Assembly (NCBI RefSeq): GCF_001437425.1
Contig: NZ_JQCD01000021.1
Coordinates: 44,329 to 81,306, forward strand
Length of the DNA: 36,978 nucleotides
Direction of reading: 5' to 3'
Origin: Weissella minor
GTDB lineage: Bacteria > Bacillota > Bacilli > Lactobacillales > Lactobacillaceae
Part shown: positions 16,422 through 25,029 of the stretch, piece after piece
Position numbering within the stretch: the stretch's first letter is position 1
Layout: the number at the start of each line of letters is the position of its first letter
Notes under the pieces: model-generated
What the model saw: only the letters and a program-made list of their open reading frames with translations
Database searches by the model: none
Told to the model about the DNA's origin: nothing
Translations under genes and position numbers: made by a program

Positions 16422-17675
16422 TTAGATATTAACTTGGTAATTTTTATTCACATAAATTGCGCCGATTGCAGCAAGTAATCCGAGAATACCAAGGAGTGTC
16501 CAACCAATATAGATTGAACCAAGTCCGACTAAGCTCATACCAACCACTTGTCCTACCGGAATGGCGAACATCGAACAAGTTGTCATCATACCCGAAACTA
16601 ACGCAAAATTATCTTCGGGCACATTATTCATAAACCAGGCGTTAAATTTAGGATTAAACATACCTTGTACAAAGCCAAGGATGAACATCGTAAAGAGTAA
16701 TAGTGGCCAATTGGCTAAAAAGACAGCAACAGCGGATAGGAGGTACATGATAAAATTCATCGGCATTAATTGCAATAATTTAATTTTATGCAAAGGTGTT
16801 CCGAGACTGAAGCCGCCAATTAGTTCACCGATTCCTAGTGATAGCGAAACGGCAAGAATTGTAAACGAAACCGAATGATTAATTAAAATGGCATTTAATT
16901 GGGTATACGTTAGATTCAGCACGGGCGTTTGAATGGCCCCTAAAAAGTTAATTGTAATGATTAAAATAATCATCGTTTTAATTTCGGGGAAGCTCCACAA
17001 AAGTTTTGCGCCAGCAACCATGCCATTGACCTGTGTTTGCTCAGGTGATTCCTCTGTTTGAGTCGTAACCTTTTTATTAAAGGCACTGGCGGGTAGGTAC
17101 TTGCGACCAGCCCAGAGAATCCCGAGGGACAGCGCTATCGTAAAGGCATTGATTAATGCAATCAAAGTAAAATCATTGTGGAATACGGTGAGTAAACCAA
17201 CCCCAGCAGATTGAAAAATTAAGTAAATTGCAGATGTGATACCACTTAGATAGCCCATATAGGCTTCACGTTCATCGGCGTGTAACGAATCTTTCTCAGC
17301 AACGATGAAGACACCGCCGTAGAGATTACCTAAGAAATCAGATAAGACCATCAAAACAGAAATAAGCAGGAATACAATCAAAGAGGGATGCTCGATGACG
17401 GCGGCAACAACTAAGAACATGATAATTTGCGTGATTTTGAAAATAGTCGCACTCTTAAAAGGGCGTTTGATACGATCTGCTAAATAGCCAGAATAGAAGT
17501 TTAAGACTCGGGGGATGAATGGGAGAATACCGGCGATTGAAACACAGAGAAATTTATTCTCTTGCTGCGTTGCATAAATTAAAAAGACGATGTTGTATAA
17601 GACGTCGCCAATAACACCGGTTAACTCTGCCCCGGTTAGGACAAAGAAGCCCCGTTTTCTGATTTTTTCTTGCAT
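16422..17675 (-). CDS. MFS transporter
   Basis: A 417-residue protein of 11-12 predicted membrane segments with the major facilitator layout. It has two six-helix halves joined by a hydrophilic loop (KKVTTQTEESPEQTQ) and a motif A-like stretch after TM2 (GYLADRIKRPFKSATIF, with the G-x-x-x-D-[RK] core). It likely acts as an H+-driven exporter or drug/metabolite efflux carrier; no substrate is suggested by neighbours. The start at ATG 17675 is preceded by GAGGATTGGTAGGATT, which offers two possible Shine-Dalgarno cores, neither ideally spaced. It has its own promoter (17718-17746) and shares a terminator with the opposite dehydrogenase. Confidence 0.85.
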   Translation of the reverse strand: MQEKIRKRGFFVLTGAELTGVIGDVLYNIVFLIYATQQENKFLCVSIAGILPFIPRVLNFYSGYLADRIKRPFKSATIFKITQIIMFLVVAAVIEHPSLIVFLLISVLMVLSDFLGNLYGGVFIVAEKDSLHADEREAYMGYLSGITSAIYLIFQSAGVGLLTVFHNDFTLIALINAFTIALSLGILWAGRKYLPASAFNKKVTTQTEESPEQTQVNGMVAGAKLLWSFPEIKTMIILIITINFLGAIQTPVLNLTYTQLNAILINHSVSFTILAVSLSLGIGELIGGFSLGTPLHKIKLLQLMPMNFIMYLLSAVAVFLANWPLLLFTMFILGFVQGMFNPKFNAWFMNNVPEDNFALVSGMMTTCSMFAIPVGQVVGMSLVGLGSIYIGWTLLGILGLLAAIGAIYVNKNYQVNI

Positions 17676-17717
17676 AATCCTACCAATCCTCAGTTTAATT
17701 AAAATTACATTAGAAAT

Positions 17718-17746
17718 ATACTACCACTTTTCTAATATACTGTCAT
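17718..17746 (-). promoter_or_regulatory. Promoter of the MFS gene
   Basis: Minus strand: ATGACA, 17-bp spacer, TAGTAT. The transcript would start near 17711, about 35 nt before the ATG. Confidence 0.5.
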
Positions 17747-17765
17747 TGGATATGAAGAAATTCAT

Positions 17766-17794
17766 AAAAAAAGACCCTTATTTAGATAAGAGCC
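17766..17794 (-). terminator. Terminator of the exported-protein gene
   Basis: GACCCTTAT (17773-17781) and ATAAGAGCC (17786-17794) form a 9-bp stem (two G-U on the RNA) with a 4-nt loop. On the minus strand T7 follows. It lies directly after the stop codon at 17798. Confidence 0.75.
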
Positions 17795-17797
17795 GCC

Positions 17798-18310
17798 TTA
17801 ATTGGCATATTTAATTTTAAGTTGGGTCGCAATTTCCTTTTGCTGTTCATCTGAATAGTGGGCATTCACATATTTAATGATGGTTGCCAAATCACTTTTT
17901 GCTAACAGTTTATTATTGTAACCATCAAAGAATTCAACTTGATTATGATTTTGACCGCTTAGTTGATAGTAAGGGGCTGAATGTTCATTTGTGTCTTTAA
18001 TGATAATGCGATAGGCCATGGTATTTTGGTCAACAGGGATTTTGATGAGATCAGTCGGGTGTTGAAAGGTTTTTTCAACGGCCTGCCAATCATTATAATC
18101 CTTTAATTGATTAGCCCCATACAGTCCGATTACCGTGGTGGCTAATTCTTCATTGGTCTTTGTCTGATCAACTGTGGTTGTCCCATCAGAGGTCTTTTTC
18201 GTGATGGTTGGGATTGGTAATTGTGTGTTGGGGTTTTGGTGATAGACAGCGGCGCCACCGATACCGGCAACAGCTGTACCACCGATGAGCAGTTTCGTAA
18301 AAGTTTTCAT
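17798..18310 (-). CDS. Exported or membrane-anchored protein of unknown function
   Basis: 170 residues that I do not recognise. The N-terminus (MKTFTKLLIGGTAVAGIGGAAVY) is a positively charged start followed by a Gly/Ala hydrophobic stretch, so it is a signal peptide or membrane anchor. There is no lipobox Cys. A Thr/Lys-rich low-complexity linker follows (about 30-55), then a compact domain with YRIIIKDTNEHSAPYYQLSGQN and a C-terminal helical part (DLATIIKYVNAHYSDEQQKEIATQLKIKYAN in two pieces). The extracytoplasmic layout resembles small LAB surface proteins. It has its own promoter and terminator, and is divergent from adh. The RBS is weak: AAGGA lies about 14 bases before the ATG. Confidence 0.65.
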   Translation of the reverse strand: MKTFTKLLIGGTAVAGIGGAAVYHQNPNTQLPIPTITKKTSDGTTTVDQTKTNEELATTVIGLYGANQLKDYNDWQAVEKTFQHPTDLIKIPVDQNTMAYRIIIKDTNEHSAPYYQLSGQNHNQVEFFDGYNNKLLAKSDLATIIKYVNAHYSDEQQKEIATQLKIKYAN

Positions 18311-18345
18311 GAGTGTATAGAATCCTTATCAATGAGAGTCTCTTA

Positions 18346-18374
18346 AGTATAGAATGTGAAAGCGAATTTGTAAA
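18346..18374 (-). promoter_or_regulatory. Promoter of the exported-protein gene
   Basis: Minus strand: TTTACA, 17-bp spacer, TATACT. This is a strong match. It starts transcription about 30 nt before the ATG at 18310. Its upstream end lies 11 bp from the divergent adh -35. Confidence 0.65.
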
Positions 18375-18384
18375 AAAAGAAGAC

Positions 18385-18413
18385 TTGCAAAAGGTTGTGA
18401 AATAAAATACAAT
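18385..18413 (+). promoter_or_regulatory. Promoter of adh
   Basis: TTGCAA (18385-18390), 17-bp spacer, TACAAT (18408-18413). The start of transcription would be near 18420, about 50 nt before the ATG, inside the Rex-like site. Confidence 0.65.
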
Positions 18414-18435
18414 GAACTTGTGAAAAAGATAACAA
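18395..18435 (+). promoter_or_regulatory. Two candidate Rex operators over the adh promoter
   Basis: The Rex consensus is TTGTGA-N6-TCACAA. At 18418-18435 the sequence is TTGTGAaaaagaTAACAA (one mismatch), positioned over the start of transcription. At 18395-18412 a weaker copy (TTGTGA-N6-ATACAA, two mismatches) overlaps spacer and -10. The two begin 23 bp apart, about two helical turns. Rex commonly represses fermentative adh genes at low NADH. The Rex gene itself is not in the window. Confidence 0.5.
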
Positions 18436-18470
18436 ATTGATAATAACGTAAAACATTGGAGGAAATGATA

Positions 18471-19520
18471 ATGAAAGCAGCTGTTGTACGCCAAAATCCA
18501 GACGGATTCGTTGACTTAGTTGAAGATTGGGAACCCCGCCAAGTTGGCTTTGGTGAAGCCTTGGTTGATGTTGAATATTGTGGATTGTGTCACACTGATT
18601 TGCACGTTGCCAATGGTGATTTTGGTAACCCAAATGAACTAAACCCACGTGATGGCTTCCGTCGTGTTATCGGACACGAAGGAGTTGGAATTGTGGCTAA
18701 GCTTGGTGAAGGCGCTTCTGACTATTTGAAGGTCGGTGATCGCGTATCAATCGCTTGGTTCTACGATGCATGTGGAAACTGTGAATACTGTAATACAGGA
18801 AACGAAACTTTCTGTTCACGTGTTCGTAACTCAGGATTTAGTGTTGATGGTGCCATGGCACAACAAGTTGTTGTGAACGCCAAGTACGCCGTTAAGGTTC
18901 CTGCTGGTTTGGATCCAATGGAAGCCTCATCAATTACATGTGCGGGTGTCACAATGTATAAGTCATTGAAGGTTGGGGAAACTAAGCCTGGACAATGGGT
19001 ATCTGTTGTTGGTGCTGGTGGTCTTGGAAACTTGGCAGTTCAATATGCACACAATGTATTCGGTGCCCACGTGGTTGCCGTTGATGGAAATCCAGATAAG
19101 TTGCAAGCAGCGAAGGATTCAGGGGCCGAATTACTTATTAACCGTAAGACTGAAGACGTACCAGCGATTATTCAAGATAAGGTCGGCGGTGTACACAACG
19201 CACAAGTTACAGCTGTTAATACGCAAGCCTTTGACCAATCAATTAACTCACTTCGTCCAATGGGTAAGTTAGTTGCTGTGGCTTTGCCACAAGGAGACAT
19301 GGCGCTTAATGTGGTTAAGACTGTGTTATCAGGAATTGAAGTTAAGGGTTCATTAGTCGGAACACGTACTGACTTGGCAGAAGCTTTCCAATTCGGAGCC
19401 GAAGGTAAGGTTAAGCCAATTGTTGAACGTGCCGATGTCCGTGATCTTAATGATGTGATTGAAGCAATGCACAACAACCAAATCACAGGACGTATGGTCT
19501 TTGATTTCGGTTCATTGTAA
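18471..19520 (+). CDS. adhP: Zinc-dependent alcohol dehydrogenase (AdhP type)
   Basis: A 349-residue medium-chain zinc alcohol dehydrogenase that interconverts ethanol (or other primary alcohols) and aldehydes with NAD(H) in the cytosol. In heterofermentative lactic acid bacteria it can help re-oxidise NADH through the ethanol branch. I see the catalytic zinc ligands in CGLCHTD and GHEGVG, the structural zinc cluster [16 protein letters not shown], and the NAD-binding [11 protein letters not shown]. The start is ATG 18471 (MKAAVV, the standard family start) after GGAGG at 18457-18461. A TTG 15 bases earlier overlaps the RBS and is rejected. It is monocistronic, with Rex-like sites in the promoter. 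The terminator is unclear: AT-rich palindromes at 19550-19580 and a stem around 19609-19645 are candidates. Confidence 0.92.
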   Translation: MKAAVVRQNPDGFVDLVEDWEPRQVGFGEALVDVEYCGLCHTDLHVANGDFGNPNELNPRDGFRRVIGHEGVGIVAKLGEGASDYLKVGDRVSIAWFYDACGNCEYCNTGNETFCSRVRNSGFSVDGAMAQQVVVNAKYAVKVPAGLDPMEASSITCAGVTMYKSLKVGETKPGQWVSVVGAGGLGNLAVQYAHNVFGAHVVAVDGNPDKLQAAKDSGAELLINRKTEDVPAIIQDKVGGVHNAQVTAVNTQAFDQSINSLRPMGKLVAVALPQGDMALNVVKTVLSGIEVKGSLVGTRTDLAEAFQFGAEGKVKPIVERADVRDLNDVIEAMHNNQITGRMVFDFGSL

Positions 19521-19740
19521 GCCAAGTCGCAGGATTCACATAGTGTAGTTAAATATAATATATACAAAAATATATATTTGTAATTCTATTTTATCTTGGC
19601 GGATAAGCGACAAAAGAAAACGCTTACGTTAGTTGCTTTTGTTTGTCTTAAATAAAATTTAAATAAATCAGTAATAAACTCAAATGAATTTTAATCCTAT
19701 TTGGTTTAAATTTGTTTGAGATTTATTTTATGATTTTAGT
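19521..19740. other. Non-coding AT-rich stretch between adh and the ribose operon
   Basis: No gene is seen. Contents: GCCAAG at 19520-19525 and CTTGGC near 19595 as a spaced inverted repeat; an AT palindrome near 19555-19577; a stem with ACAAAAG and CTTTTGT arms (about 19609-19642) that could end adh transcription; a weak cre-like sequence at 19615-19628; and a long imperfect inverted repeat about 19679-19723 with CTCAAA/TTTGAG outer arms. Confidence 0.5.
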
Positions 19741-19778
19741 AAAACGTTTTAAGAAAACGTTTTAAAAAAGCGTTTACA
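19741..19778 (+). promoter_or_regulatory. Three CG-centred LacI-type operators phased at 13 bp before rbsK
   Basis: AAAACGTTTT at 19741-19750, AAAACGTTTT at 19754-19763 and AAAGCGTTTA at 19767-19776 have their central CG at 19745, 19758 and 19771, exactly 13 bp apart. The third, read on the minus strand as TGTAAACGCTTTTT, fits the cre consensus with one mismatch and overlaps the probable -35. Likely binders are a LacI-family ribose repressor (RbsR, not in this window) and CcpA. Confidence 0.6.
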
Positions 19779-19801
19779 AAGATTAAAAAACATATTAATA
19801 T
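19773..19801 (+). promoter_or_regulatory. Probable promoter of rbsKDU
   Basis: TTTACA (19773-19778), 17-bp spacer, TAATAT (19796-19801). The -35 lies within the third operator, fitting repression by a bound LacI-type protein. Confidence 0.5.
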
Positions 19802-19847
19802 ATAGTTGTTAAGAAAGTTACGATTTGAAACCTAAAGGAGAATGAAC

Positions 19848-20786
19848 ATGGCAAAGGTAATTACAGTTTTAGGATCAACAAATATTGATAAGGTTGTTCA
19901 AGTCCCACGTTTTGGGGCTAGTGGTGAAACATTGCATACACCAAACCACATCACAGAAGCAATGGGTGGAAAAGGTTTGAACCAAGGTGTTGCGTCTGCA
20001 CGTTCAGGGGCAAAGACGAACATGATTACCAAAGTTGGAATGGCTTTTGACGTTTCAAAGAACATGAACGTTGACAACTTGATGACTGACCATGTGATGC
20101 GTTCTGATAATGAAGAAACAGGGCAAGCCTACATTACGGTTTCTGAAGAAACAGGGGACAACATCATTTACATTTATGGTGGTGCGAATGCCGATATGAC
20201 AGCAGCTGATGTGCGCGAGCACGTTGAAGCCATTGAAGAATCTGATTTTGTGATTGCACAATTGGAAACACCCATTGAAACAGTTGTTGAAGCCTTTAAG
20301 ATTGCGCATGAACATGGTGTGAAGACAATTTTGAATCCAGCGCCAATGCCTGAAGTAGGTGGATTGCCAGAAGAATTGCTTAGCTTGACTGATGTGATTG
20401 TGCCAAACGAACACGAAACATTCTTGTTGACTGGGGTTGAAGTTAGCGATGAAAAGTCAATGATTCACAATGCGGTTTATTATTTTGAACATGGTATTGA
20501 TACGGTTATTATTACCATCGGATCAAACGGTTCATTCTATATGCGTGACAATGGTGAAAAGGGGATTGTGCCAGCATTTAAGACGAAGGCAGTTGATACA
20601 ACTGCTGCTGGGGATACATTTATTGGTGCCATGACGACACGTTTGGAAAATGATTTATCTAATTTGCCTGATGCCATGCGCTATGGTTCAGCCGCATCAT
20701 CAGTAACTGTTTCACGTGCTGGGGCACAACCAAGTATTCCAGTTGAAACAGAAGTATCTGCTATTTTAGCCGCACACGCTGAATAA
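19848..20786 (+). CDS. rbsK: Ribokinase
   Basis: A 312-residue PfkB-family sugar kinase that phosphorylates ribose to ribose 5-phosphate with ATP. Seen: the N-terminal TVLGSTNIDKV, the substrate-site motif GGKGLNQGVASARSGA, the middle NPAPMPE and VPNEHET segments, and the PfkB signature 2 DTTAAGDTFIGAM with the catalytic Asp. Length is normal for ribokinase. The start at ATG 19848 has AAAGGAG seven bases upstream; an ATG at 19842 sits too close to it. First gene of rbsK-rbsD-rbsU, under the triple operator. RpiA, elsewhere in the window, would use the product. Confidence 0.93.
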   Translation: MAKVITVLGSTNIDKVVQVPRFGASGETLHTPNHITEAMGGKGLNQGVASARSGAKTNMITKVGMAFDVSKNMNVDNLMTDHVMRSDNEETGQAYITVSEETGDNIIYIYGGANADMTAADVREHVEAIEESDFVIAQLETPIETVVEAFKIAHEHGVKTILNPAPMPEVGGLPEELLSLTDVIVPNEHETFLLTGVEVSDEKSMIHNAVYYFEHGIDTVIITIGSNGSFYMRDNGEKGIVPAFKTKAVDTTAAGDTFIGAMTTRLENDLSNLPDAMRYGSAASSVTVSRAGAQPSIPVETEVSAILAAHAE

Positions 20787-20810
20787 CGTTAATCAAAAGG
20801 GGAGCAAATT

Positions 20811-21233
20811 ATGCGTAAAACGAATTTGTTAAATACAAAGTTATCAGCCGCAATTTCTGAAATTGGGCATACGCAATGGTTGTCAATTGGGGACTCAGGA
20901 CTACCAATTAAGGATGATGGTCGTAAAATTGATTTGTCTGTTATCCGTGGATTGCCAGCATTTATTGATGTATTGGCAGCGACACTTTCAGAGATGAAAG
21001 TGCAAAAGGTTTATCTAGCTGAAGAAATTAAGACAGAAAACCCAGACCAGCTAAAGGCAATTGAGGGGTTGCTTGATGCTGATGTTGAAGTTGTTTGGGT
21101 GACACATGATGAATTGAAAGGGATGACCCGGGACGACAATAACATTGCGACCGTCCGGACAGGTGAAACAACACCATTTTCAAATATTGTTTTAGAATCA
21201 AATGTTGATTTTATTGGGGAAGCAATTAAATAG
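20811..21233 (+). CDS. rbsD: D-ribose pyranase
   Basis: A 140-residue RbsD, which speeds conversion of beta-pyranose to beta-furanose ribose so that ribokinase can use it. The catalytic His20 (SEIGH) and Asp28 (SIGDSG) of the family are in place, and the length is standard. It lies 24 bp after rbsK and 12 bp before rbsU, with AAAGGGGAG as RBS. Fucose mutarotase (FucU) is a relative, but the neighbours make ribose pyranase clear. Confidence 0.94.
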   Translation: MRKTNLLNTKLSAAISEIGHTQWLSIGDSGLPIKDDGRKIDLSVIRGLPAFIDVLAATLSEMKVQKVYLAEEIKTENPDQLKAIEGLLDADVEVVWVTHDELKGMTRDDNNIATVRTGETTPFSNIVLESNVDFIGEAIK

Positions 21234-21245
21234 GGGGCTTAACAC

Positions 21246-22154
21246 ATGAATATGGCAGGTTTGTTTTTTGCGGCACTCGCAATTATTGGTTGGAGTGCCT
21301 ATCCAACCTTGGTGTCTAAATTTGGGGGAACACCAACACAAGGTATTTTCGGAGCAACATGGGGAACGTTAATTGTTGCGACGGTTTTGCTAGTAGTAAC
21401 TGGGATGGATATTCCAACCGGTATGAATTTTTGGTTATCTGTTGCATCAGGAGCCGCTTGGGCTTTTGGAAATGTTTTGACAATTGTCGCTTTTGGCATG
21501 AAGGATTCTTCTGGCCATGTATTAGGATCAGCTAAAGCGATGCCGATTTCGACGGCGTTTCAAATTACAGCAAATGTGTTATGGGGTGTGATTATGCTAG
21601 GCAATTGGCCATCAGCGCAATCACGTTTCATTGGCGCAATTGCAGTCATTATCATTTTGATTGGTGCCTATTTGACCACATATCAGGAACAAAAAACAGA
21701 GGGTAATTTAGATTTATTATTGAAAGCTGTCGGCGTTTTGTTGATTGCCCAAATTGGGTACTCGCTTTATGGTATTTTGCCACAATACACGCAAAATACA
21801 GACGGGTTACACATGTTCTTCCCACAAGCATTGGGAATGGCTGCTTTCGGACTAGGTTTGGCATTGTTTGACTTGATTAAGAAGCAAGACAACATTTTTG
21901 CAAAGCCTGTTACGTATAAGCAAATCTTTTCAGGATTCTTCTTTGCGATGGCTGCGTTAGGTTACTTAGTATCAGCTCAGCCTGCTATGTTAGGCCTTGC
22001 AACAGGGTTCGTATTATCACAAATGTCAATTGTGGGTGCGACTGTTTCTGGAATTCTAGTGATGCATGTCCAGAAAACAAAGAAAGAATGGCTAGTTATC
22101 TCAATCGGGTTGGTTATGATTGTTGGTGCGGCATCAATTACCGCCTTTTTGTAA
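21246..22154 (+). CDS. rbsU: Ribose transporter RbsU (GRP family)
   Basis: A 302-residue membrane protein with about ten hydrophobic helices, of the glucose/ribose porter (GRP) family in the drug/metabolite transporter superfamily. Typical features are the start GLFFAALAIIGWSAYPTLVSKFGG, AKAMPISTAFQITANVLWG, and the C-terminal GFVLSQMSIVGATVSGILV. In Latilactobacillus sakei the rbsUDK locus uses this carrier in place of the RbsABC transporter. It would bring in ribose by proton symport. AGGGGG lies about ten bases upstream of the start. Last gene of the operon, followed by a strong terminator. Confidence 0.9.
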   Translation: MNMAGLFFAALAIIGWSAYPTLVSKFGGTPTQGIFGATWGTLIVATVLLVVTGMDIPTGMNFWLSVASGAAWAFGNVLTIVAFGMKDSSGHVLGSAKAMPISTAFQITANVLWGVIMLGNWPSAQSRFIGAIAVIIILIGAYLTTYQEQKTEGNLDLLLKAVGVLLIAQIGYSLYGILPQYTQNTDGLHMFFPQALGMAAFGLGLALFDLIKKQDNIFAKPVTYKQIFSGFFFAMAALGYLVSAQPAMLGLATGFVLSQMSIVGATVSGILVMHVQKTKKEWLVISIGLVMIVGAASITAFL

Positions 22155-22161
22155 AAAAATG

Positions 22162-22196
22162 AAAAACAGACTACATTTTTGTAGTCTGTTTTTTTT
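22162..22196 (+). terminator. Terminator of rbsKDU
   Basis: AAAAACAGACTAC (22162-22174) pairs with GTAGTCTGTTTTT (22181-22193) around a 6-nt loop, in a run of T8. Confidence 0.92.
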
Positions 22197-22262
22197 ATGA
22201 CTAAATGTTGGTAGATAAAGGGATTTAGTTAATGAATTATAAAAATATGACTATTCTAGAAA

Positions 22263-22276
22263 TGTAAACGCTTGCA
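22263..22276 (+). promoter_or_regulatory. cre (CcpA site) of the beta-glucoside operon
   Basis: TGTAAACGCTTGCA matches the cre consensus TGWAARCGYTWNCW at all positions. It overlaps the -35 hexamer at 22272-22277, so CcpA binding would block RNA polymerase: classical carbon catabolite repression. Confidence 0.85.
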
Positions 22277-22300
22277 TAATTGTACGTGCACAATTATAAT
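22272..22300 (+). promoter_or_regulatory. Promoter of the beta-glucoside PTS operon
   Basis: TTGCAT (22272-22277), 17-bp spacer, TATAAT (22295-22300). The spacer is filled by an inverted repeat (22278-22295). Confidence 0.8.
22278..22295 (+). promoter_or_regulatory. Candidate operator in the promoter spacer (first copy)
   Basis: AATTGTACGTGCACAATT has perfect 6-bp outer arms (AATTGT/ACAATT) and sits exactly between -35 and -10. Its length and layout resemble operators of GntR/HutC-type sugar regulators such as TreR. The GntR gene at 26395-27099 is the natural candidate protein. Confidence 0.5.
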
Positions 22301-22328
22301 GTTCATGTAAAGTGATTCAGCGAGTTTC

Positions 22329-22344
22329 AATTGGTCGTGCAATT
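22329..22344 (+). promoter_or_regulatory. Candidate operator in the 5' leader (second copy)
   Basis: AATTGGTCGTGCAATT repeats the outer AATTG/CAATT arms and the CGTGC core of the spacer operator 51 bp upstream. It ends four bases before the AGGAGG ribosome binding site of the 6-phospho-beta-glucosidase gene. Confidence 0.4.
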
Positions 22345-22349
22345 CTTAG

Positions 22350-23795
<1,446 letters not shown>

Positions 23796-23807
23796 GAGGC
23801 GAAAATT

Positions 23808-24122
23808 ATGACAAAAGGTATGATTATCTGTGTTTCAGGAATGTCATCATCAATGATGGCCAAGAAAGTGACTGATTACTTTAAAGAGCAAGGCAAAGAT
23901 ATTGAAATTGATGCGATGACAGCTTCAATGGGTGATGATGAAATTCGAACGGGTGATGAAGATATTTTCTTAATTAGCCCGCAGACCAAGATGTATTTAG
24001 AAACATTTCAAAATACAGGTAAAGAAGTCGGAAAGCCCGTTGTAAGCATCCCATTTGATGCTTACATTCCAGTTCCAATGGGTGTTGAAAAATTGGCCCA
24101 ATTGGTTGAGACAAATATTTAA
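23808..24122 (+). CDS. PTS lactose/cellobiose-family IIB subunit
   Basis: A 104-residue single-domain IIB. The phosphocysteine loop is CVSGMSSS, with Cys8 at the family position of C-x-x-G-M-S-[ST]-S. The protein takes phosphate from IIA and hands it to the incoming sugar bound by IIC. It starts 12 bp after the glucosidase gene with an AGGAGGCG RBS overlapping the glucosidase stop. Cellobiose (CelA-like) specificity is likely from context, but other beta-glucosides are possible. Confidence 0.92.
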   Translation: MTKGMIICVSGMSSSMMAKKVTDYFKEQGKDIEIDAMTASMGDDEIRTGDEDIFLISPQTKMYLETFQNTGKEVGKPVVSIPFDAYIPVPMGVEKLAQLVETNI

Positions 24123-24158
24123 TTCAAGCAATTCAATTTGAGTAAAGGATAAAATGAT

Positions 24159-24488
24159 ATGGATTCTCAAGAAATTCAAGGCATTGCATTTCAGATTATT
24201 CTCCATAGCGGAGACGCCCGTACGTTATTGCATGAGGCAATGACAGCAATGCGCAAAGAAGATTTTGATTTAGCTGATGAAAAAATGCATGCAGCACATG
24301 CGGCTTTAATTGAAGCACACAAATCACAAACTAATTTGTTAACAGAATATGCAAATGGTACCAAGATTGAAATGGAAGTCATTTTAGTGCATGCACAAGA
24401 TCATTTGATGACGACAACGACGTTAGAAGAGACGGCCATTGAATTGGAACATGTTTACAAGAAATTGAGTGAAATTTCAAATCACTAA
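24159..24488 (+). CDS. PTS lactose/cellobiose-family IIA subunit
   Basis: A 109-residue all-helical IIA of the lactose/cellobiose family. The phosphorylated His78 and metal-binding Asp81 lie in the canonical VHAQDHLMT segment. It receives phosphate from HPr and forms a trimer. The start is ATG 24159 with AAAGGA (24144-24149). Follows IIB by 36 bp. Confidence 0.92.
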   Translation: MDSQEIQGIAFQIILHSGDARTLLHEAMTAMRKEDFDLADEKMHAAHAALIEAHKSQTNLLTEYANGTKIEMEVILVHAQDHLMTTTTLEETAIELEHVYKKLSEISNH

Positions 24489-24526
24489 TGATAGATATCA
24501 AAATTTACGAAAGGGAATCCTGAAAG

Positions 24527-25024
24527 ATGAAAGAACAAATGAGGCCAATTCCGGGTAGCCCGGAGGACATTCAACAAAAGAGTATCCGTTACAATCGCTA
24601 TCTAATGGTTCGTTTTATTACTGCAACATTTTTATTAATGAATATGCTTTGGGTTGTCGTTATGCTAAGTACGCCATGGGTAATCGTGCCAGGAATGTTG
24701 CTACTTATTTTGATTCCAAGTGTCTATGAACAGGTGAAATTATTTGGGCAACATACCAATCATTTACCAATTACGCAGACTTATTTTTGGATTCAACTTT
24801 TGTTTAATGGTGTCGTCATGGGCTTGAGCCATACAGCTCTCTTTGAAAAACTATATCCATTCGTGATTGCGACGAATGCAAATAGAAATATGGTGATAAT
24901 CTTTTTGGCCCTTGGGCTCCTGTTAGCAGGAGTGGCTCTGGTACGGCTTTATCATATCGGACGAAATGAAGATAAAGCGTATCGTTATTATCAAGACTAT
25001 GAGGAGTCTTTAAATATTAGGTGA
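24527..25024 (+). CDS. Unknown four-helix membrane protein inside the PTS operon
   Basis: 165 residues that I do not recognise as a standard PTS component. A short polar N-terminus (about 25 residues) leads into four likely membrane helices: roughly 28-48 (VRFITATFLLMNMLWVVVML), 50-67, 85-105, and 122-141 (MVIIFLALGLLLAGVALVRL). A charged, Tyr-rich tail follows (NEDKAYRYYQDYEESLNIR). It lies between IIA (38 bp) and IIC. Its stop codon overlaps the Shine-Dalgarno AGGTGA of the IIC gene, suggesting coupled translation and a role with IIC, for example assembly, stability or accessory transport. It lacks His/Cys phosphorylation motifs. Confidence 0.75.
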   Translation: MKEQMRPIPGSPEDIQQKSIRYNRYLMVRFITATFLLMNMLWVVVMLSTPWVIVPGMLLLILIPSVYEQVKLFGQHTNHLPITQTYFWIQLLFNGVVMGLSHTALFEKLYPFVIATNANRNMVIIFLALGLLLAGVALVRLYHIGRNEDKAYRYYQDYEESLNIR

Positions 25025-25029
25025 CGAGA

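Noticed and set aside
19615-19628. Functional cre site downstream of adh
   Set aside because: Mismatches at both ends of the consensus, and it sits over 200 bp from the rbs start; kept only as a weak note in the non-coding stretch.
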